A stretch of DNA of 64,000 nt from Gordonibacter pamelaeae. GTDB taxonomy: Bacteria; Actinomycetota; Coriobacteriia; Coriobacteriales; Eggerthellaceae. The stretch's first letter is position 1. The number at the start of each line of letters is the position of its first letter. The notes under the pieces are model-generated. The model was not told the DNA's origin and did no database searches. It was given only the letters and a program-made list of their open reading frames with translations. Below, in pieces: positions 59,611-64,000 of this stretch. A program made the translations under genes and the position numbers. The DNA is taken from assembly GCF_042665095.1 (NCBI RefSeq), contig NZ_JBHTBV010000005.1, one strand, 5' to 3'.

Positions 59611-60972
59611 CTACCCGAGTCCCACGGTCGTCCAGTAGCTGTTCAGGATAATCGTGGAGAACAGGAAGCCGAGCGCCACGTTGACCACGACGCCGCAGGT
59701 GAAGGCCGCGAAGGGCTTCCAACCGGTGGCGGCGAGCGCCTTGAAGCGCGTGGTCAGGCCGATGCAGAGGAAGCACAGGATGAACGCCCAGCCGCGCAGG
59801 CCCTTGATGGGGCTGAGGACCTGCTTGTCGATGGTGGCCGCAACGTCGGGAGTGCTCGCCAACGTCACGACGGTGATGAGGATGGAGGCGATGAAGAAGC
59901 CCACGACGAACTTCGGGAAGCGCTCCCAGATAACGCCGGCGGACGGCTTCTGGCGGGTGCCGTCGGCGCTTTCGCCCTTCTCCCACATGGTGACGGAGAT
60001 GATGGCCAGGATGAAGGCCCACACGCCCACGAAGATGTCGCGGCCGACGACCTTCATGAGGGTGAACGTGGTGATGGCGCCGTCGCCGAACTGGGCGGCC
60101 GCGGCCATGCCGGCGGCGTCCGCGAACTCGGACGTGCCGATCCACGCGCCGGAGGCGCCGTCGGACAAACCAAGGGCGCGGCAGACGACGGGAAGCAGGA
60201 ACACCATGATCGTAGCCCAGATAACAACCATCGAGATGGACACCGACACGTGCTCCTTCTTGGCGTTCACGGCAGAGCCGATGGCGATGGAGGCCGACAC
60301 GCCGCAGATAGAACCGCCGGTGGCCAGCGTCGCCGCGAACGGCTTCTCAAGCTTGAACAGGCGCGAGGCGCAGAAGTAGATCACCAGGAAGGTGGACACG
60401 GCGATGATGGTGGCCTGCATGAGGGCAACCGGGCCGGACTGCAGGATCAGCGTGAAGGGGAGCGTGGCGCCCATGAGCACGATGCCGGTCTTCACGTAGA
60501 ACTCGGTGCGCATGCCGGCTTCGAACCAGTCCGGGATCTTCACGAAGTTGCCGATGATGATGCCCACGATCAGGGCCATGACCGGCGCTTCAAGGCTGAA
60601 CTGCTTCGCCAGGCTCCAAGCGGAGAGGATCTGGACCAAGATGGCCATCACGTAGAGGAGCGTGAAGCCGCCCAAGAACTTGGGCACGTTCTTGCCCATG
60701 ATGCCCATGACGATAGAGAAGATGACGGCCAATACGACGTAAAGGATGATCGCGTTCGGGAAGATCCCGGTCACACACGGCAGCAGGCCCGAGAAGTCGC
60801 TGTATCCCGCGAACTTGACGTTGAGGGCGCCCAGGATGCCGGACTGCCCGGTTGCCCAAAGGATCAGGGCGACGACGACGATGCCGAGGCCGATCCATAC
60901 GGCCCACCAGTCCTCCTTCAAATAGAGGCTCTTGAGGCCCCCGCCGTTGGTCTTGGTATTGTTTGTTGACAT
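59611..60972 (-). CDS. YeiH-type putative sulfate/sulfite exporter
   Basis: A 453-residue membrane protein with about eleven segments, of the YeiH/UPF0324 (PSE) family. The conserved glycine-rich EAPVMALIVGIIIGN, VKTGIVLMGATL and ATGGSICGVSASIAIGSAV segments are present. The family is annotated as a sulfate exporter, but few members are tested. Between dsrB and the 124-residue gene, it could move sulfite, a sulfonate or a related anion. The ATG at 60972 follows AAAAGGGGATATT. Confidence 0.85.
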   Translation of the reverse strand: MSTNNTKTNGGGLKSLYLKEDWWAVWIGLGIVVVALILWATGQSGILGALNVKFAGYSDFSGLLPCVTGIFPNAIILYVVLAVIFSIVMGIMGKNVPKFLGGFTLLYVMAILVQILSAWSLAKQFSLEAPVMALIVGIIIGNFVKIPDWFEAGMRTEFYVKTGIVLMGATLPFTLILQSGPVALMQATIIAVSTFLVIYFCASRLFKLEKPFAATLATGGSICGVSASIAIGSAVNAKKEHVSVSISMVVIWATIMVFLLPVVCRALGLSDGASGAWIGTSEFADAAGMAAAAQFGDGAITTFTLMKVVGRDIFVGVWAFILAIISVTMWEKGESADGTRQKPSAGVIWERFPKFVVGFFIASILITVVTLASTPDVAATIDKQVLSPIKGLRGWAFILCFLCIGLTTRFKALAATGWKPFAAFTCGVVVNVALGFLFSTIILNSYWTTVGLG

Positions 60973-61120
60973 AATATCCCCTTTTCTTTGTTCGAGCAGC
61001 TGCATGCCGCTCGTCCCTCAAACACTCGATCAGCGATAAGCGATGTCGTCGGCTATCGTTGACCAATCCGCGCCGACCGGTTCCGCCGGCCCCGCCGACG
61101 CGGATTGAGAGCTCGAAGCG

Positions 61121-62176
61121 CTAGTACTTGAACGCCGCCGACGTCCTGAACGTCTCGCGCGAGAAGATGTAGTCGTCGATGTGCTTGTCGGTGAACGGGA
61201 TGCCCGACAGGCTGAAGAAACGCTCCCAGCCGATGCGCTCGACCCACTCGCCCAAGCGCTCGCCCCTCCGGGCGTTGGCGATCCAGAGGTCCACGATATG
61301 GCGCACCGCCTCGGTGACCTCGGGCCAGCGCGGCGGGTTGTTCGGCAGAAACGGGATGACCATGCGCGAGAAGCTGGGCGCCGTGCGGGCGTTGGACACC
61401 TTGCCGCCGATCAGGATGGCCACGCCGTCGTTCTTGGCATCCATGATGTGCATGCCGGGCGACATGGTGTAGCAGTTGCCGCAGTACATGCAGCGCTCCT
61501 CCACGATGGTCACGCTCTTGTTCTTCGGGTCGGGGCGGATGGCCGCCGTGGGGCAGCACGCCACCAGGCTCGGAATCTCGGTGCCCTTGCGGATGGCCTC
61601 GTGGTCCATGCGCGGCACGGTGCGGTGGATGCCGACGAGCGCGATGTCGCTCACGTGGGCGGCGCCGCACATGTTCAGGCAGCACGCCATGGCGATGCGC
61701 AGCTTGTTGGGCAGGTCGTCGCGCTGGAAGTACTCGAACAGGTCGTCCATGACCGCCTTGGTGATGCCCGAGGCGTCGGTCGCGGGCGTGTGGCAGTGCA
61801 CCCAGCCCTGCGTGTGCACGACGTTGCTGATGGAAGCGCCGGTGCCGCCCACGGGAAGCCCCTGGGCCTCGCACTCGGCGATGAGCGGCTCGACGTTTTG
61901 CTCGTCGGATACCAAGAACTCGATGTTGTTGCGGCTGGTGAAGCGCAGGTAGCCGCCGCAGTACTTGTCGGCCAGCGCGCACACGTCGCGGATGAAGTCG
62001 ACGCACACGAGGCGGGGCGAGGCGCAGCGGACGCTGTACAGCGCCCCGGCCGGGCCCACGTGCTTCAGCACGCCGGGACGCGGCGACTCGTGGTACTCCC
62101 ACTTGCCGTAGTTCTGCTCCACGATAGGCGGCAGGTTCTTACGGTAGTCCGGAGGTCCATTGTCGATCTTGGGCAT
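61121..62176 (-). CDS. dsrB: Dissimilatory sulfite reductase subunit beta
   Basis: A 351-residue DsrB. The siroheme/[4Fe-4S] ligands are in CCLNMCGAAH and ACCPTAAIRP, the ferredoxin domain in RCMYCGNCYTMSPG, and the siroheme-contact basic residues in RFTSRNNIEF. It reduces sulfite with DsrA in an alpha2beta2 complex, transferring sulfur to DsrC. The ATG at 62176 follows GATGAGGTGAG. It is intact, unlike dsrA, and begins 52 bases after dsrA ends. Confidence 0.95.
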   Translation of the reverse strand: MPKIDNGPPDYRKNLPPIVEQNYGKWEYHESPRPGVLKHVGPAGALYSVRCASPRLVCVDFIRDVCALADKYCGGYLRFTSRNNIEFLVSDEQNVEPLIAECEAQGLPVGGTGASISNVVHTQGWVHCHTPATDASGITKAVMDDLFEYFQRDDLPNKLRIAMACCLNMCGAAHVSDIALVGIHRTVPRMDHEAIRKGTEIPSLVACCPTAAIRPDPKNKSVTIVEERCMYCGNCYTMSPGMHIMDAKNDGVAILIGGKVSNARTAPSFSRMVIPFLPNNPPRWPEVTEAVRHIVDLWIANARRGERLGEWVERIGWERFFSLSGIPFTDKHIDDYIFSRETFRTSAAFKY

Positions 62177-62227
62177 GTAACTCACCTCATCTTTCAACGG
62201 GAACAATACGGTTCAAGCGCGATCGCG

Positions 62228-63419
62228 CTAGTCCTCGATCTCGTCCTTCTGCCAGAACACGTAGGGGTTGGCGCGCGGACGGTACACCATCTGGGGAACG
62301 GCCGGGATGCCCGTGGCGCGCAGGAACTCGCCCATGCCCAGGCGGTAGATGAGCTCGCCGATGCGCTCGCGCGTCTTGCCGTTCTCGTCCCACCAGTCCC
62401 AGATGCGGTCCATCATCTCCTTGAACTCGGTGTAGGGCGGCTCCATCTTCATGAAGGGCACGATGACCCACGACATGAAGGCGGACTTCACGATGGTCGA
62501 CTTCGCGCCGATCATGATGGTGGCGCCCTTCTCCTTGCCCTGCTTGATAGCCTTGCCCATCACGTTGATGCAGTGCATGCAGCGCGTGCACTCCTCGGCG
62601 TTCACCGAGAGCTCTTGGGTGTCCTTGTCGTAGGTCAGGCAGTGCGAGGGGCAGCGGTGGCACACGTCCATCTGGATGTCCAGGCCGTCGGCGGCGTACT
62701 TCTTCACCTCGTCCTGGTCGATGATGATGGAGTCGCGCCAGGTGCCGATGATCGAGCAGTCGGCGCGCGCCTGGGCCGCCACGCAGTCGTTCGCGCAGCC
62801 GGACATCTTGAACTTGAACTTGTACGGCCACATGGGGCGGTGGATCTCGTCCTGGTACTCGTTCGTCAGGTCGTTAGCACATGTCAAGCGTGTCGTAGCA
62901 GGCGTGCTCGCAGCGGCCGGGTCCCACGCAGCAGCTCGGCGAGCGCAGGTCGGAGCCGGAGCCGCCCAGGTCGAACCCGCGATCGCTGATGTCGTCGAAG
63001 ATGGGCTGCAGCTGGTCGGTGTGCGTTCCCAGCAAGATGATGTCGCCGGTGGAGCCGTGCATGTTCGTGAGCCCGCTGCCGCGCTCCTCCCACACGTCGC
63101 AGATCTCGCGCAGCATGTCGCTCGTGTAGAACCAGCCGCTGGGCTGGGCCACGCGCACCGTGTGGAACTCGCTGATGTTCGGGAACTCCTCGGGCATGTC
63201 GGTGTAGCGGCCGATGACGCCGCCGCCGTAGCCCTTCACGCCCACGATGCCGCCGTGCTTCCAGTGGCCCACCTTGTCCTCGTAGGACTTCTCGAGGAGC
63301 CCCAGCAGATCGTCGGCCATGGCGTTCTTCTCGCCCGCGCGCTTGATCTGGGTCACGAAGCTGGGCCACGGACCCTTCTCCAGCTCGTCGAGCTGGGGGG
63401 TTTCTCTCTTTTCTGCCAT
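62228..63419 (-). pseudogene. dsrA: Dissimilatory sulfite reductase subunit alpha, with an apparent frameshift
   Basis: Two overlapping frames together make one DsrA. The first (63419 to 62874, 181 residues, MAEKRETPQL...) ends at CCVGPGRCEHACYDTLDMC; the second (62887 to 62228) continues DLTNEYQDEIHRPMWPY through the ferredoxin domain (CHRCPSHCLTY; CTRCMHCINVMG). The break reads TGC TAA CGAC; deleting one A (plus strand TT at 62874-62875) restores TGC TAC GAC, giving CYD, which matches the conserved Cys-Tyr of DsrA, and a 396-residue protein of normal length. This may be a sequencing error, a real mutation, or, less likely, +1 frameshifting. AGGAGGAAATT precedes the start. Confidence 0.85.
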
Positions 63420-63452
63420 AATTTCCTCCTGTTTTCCGGGGGTTCGTTGGCA

Positions 63453-63641
63453 CTACAGTTCCATCACGGTGATAGCGCCGGACGGGCATACCGTCGTGCA
63501 GGCCTCGCAGCCCATGCAGTCGCACGGGTCGCCTTTGATGGAGGCCTTCTCCCCGTCGAAAGTCAAAATGCCCGCGGGACAGCCGTCAGCGCATGAGTTG
63601 CACCCGGTGCACGCCTCCTCGTCAAGAGAAACCATATACAT
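63453..63641 (-). CDS. Two-cluster [4Fe-4S] ferredoxin
   Basis: A 62-residue ferredoxin with two motifs, CTGCNSCADGCP and CMGCEACTTVCP. It lies 33 bases upstream of dsrA in the same direction and probably carries electrons to or from sulfite reductase. The ATG at 63641 is preceded by AAAGGGGGTG; a longer in-frame start is possible but lies within that site. Confidence 0.88.
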   Translation of the reverse strand: MYMVSLDEEACTGCNSCADGCPAGILTFDGEKASIKGDPCDCMGCEACTTVCPSGAITVMEL

Positions 63642-63704
63642 ACCAATCACCCCCTTTCCGTTGCGAACTCGTCTTCGAGCTGCACGCACGTACCGCGTGA
63701 TGCG

Positions 63705-64000
63705 CTATAGGGCGCGCAAGACGCGCTCGGCCTGCTCCAGCGTGAACGCGATGTCCTGCCCGCTGTGGGCCGTCGAGACGAACGCCGCCTCGAACTGGCT
63801 CGGGGCCAAGTAGACCCCCGCCTCCAGCATGGCCCGGTAGTAGCGGGCGAACCTGTCGGCATCGGCGTTGCAGGCGCTCTCGTAGTCGACCACCGGCTCG
63901 TCCGTGAAGAAGGCCGAGAACATAGCCCCCACGCGGTTGACCTGAAGCGGCACGCCGCAGTCGCGCGCGATGCCCTCCAGGCCGTCCGCAAGGTCGGCGG
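63705..64000 (-). CDS. hemL: Glutamate-1-semialdehyde 2,1-aminomutase (partial)
   Basis: The last 97 codons of a gene that enters from the right edge. The segment GAMFSAFFTDEPVVDYESA, FARYYRAMLEAGVYLAPSQFEAAFVSTAHSGQDIAFTLEQAE is the C-terminal signature of HemL, a PLP enzyme producing 5-aminolevulinate, the tetrapyrrole precursor. It lies 63 bases upstream of the ferredoxin gene and fits a role in siroheme supply. The catalytic lysine region is outside the window. Confidence 0.88.
   Translation of the reverse strand, partial: ADLADGLEGIARDCGVPLQVNRVGAMFSAFFTDEPVVDYESACNADADRFARYYRAMLEAGVYLAPSQFEAAFVSTAHSGQDIAFTLEQAERVLRAL

Noticed and set aside
62870..62890. Programmed +1 frameshifting in dsrA, by analogy with prfB.
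   Set aside because: No upstream Shine-Dalgarno-like stimulator at the right distance and no slippery CUU-type codon; a single inserted base restoring TAC is simpler. Kept only as a minor alternative.

Overview
The window is high-GC DNA that looks like the chromosome of a gut actinobacterium of the class Coriobacteriia, most likely Eggerthellaceae. The evidence is the GC-rich codon use, the surface-protein style (MBG and InlB-type repeats with a non-LPXTG membrane anchor), the recurring -10 box TACAAT, and a dissimilatory sulfite reductase (dsr) island. From memory, dsrAB has been reported in Gordonibacter, so that genus is my best guess; this is not proven here.

Layout. 1-5090: shikimate genes aroQ(partial)-aroB-aroK-aroC and aroE-yqeG, all on the minus strand and tightly coupled. 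5145-13161: mltG, ruvX, alaS, an AI-2E family transporter, a DUF948-like protein and rarA. 13621-19537: a phosphate module (sensor kinase, response regulator, pstB, pstA, pstC, pstS) with two matching Pho boxes. 19802-31315: a Mop-type molybdate-binding protein, then a 3539-residue repeat surface protein with a coupled small membrane protein. 31858-36876: a plus-strand lipoprotein transglutaminase and a type IV pilus-like set (pilC, four small membrane-anchored proteins, pilT). 37049-40682: DUF2804, an MscS channel, and a zeta toxin/XRE antitoxin pair with a 32-bp palindromic operator. 40766-43840: anaerobic ribonucleotide reductase nrdD and nrdG with NrdR boxes. 44114-48887: a methyltransferase-like gene with a small partner, three tandem structured small RNAs, a 2-hydroxyacid dehydrogenase and hisS. 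49023-64000: the sulfite-respiration island.

The sulfite island reads, on the minus strand, hemL(partial)-ferredoxin-dsrA-dsrB-sulfate/sulfite exporter-like-124 aa protein (with a terminator), then two small genes; and separately dsrD-RsbRD_N-dsrM-dsrK-dsrJ-dsrO-dsrP-dsrC-dsrN. A plus-strand siroheme synthase (CysG N-terminal half) lies between them. HemL and CysG feed siroheme, DsrN probably amidates it, DsrAB reduces sulfite onto DsrC, and DsrMKJOP returns electrons from the membrane quinone pool. DsrD present and no DsrEFH in view argues for the reductive direction. dsrA carries an apparent single-base insertion.

The most novel items are three tandem copies (about 135 nt each) of a covarying four-hairpin RNA whose exposed C-rich segments mimic the 16S anti-Shine-Dalgarno sequence; a roughly 200-bp hairpin repeat found at three gene 3' ends, one copy of which has been read through as a protein tail; and two copies of a separate 98-bp perfect hairpin element.
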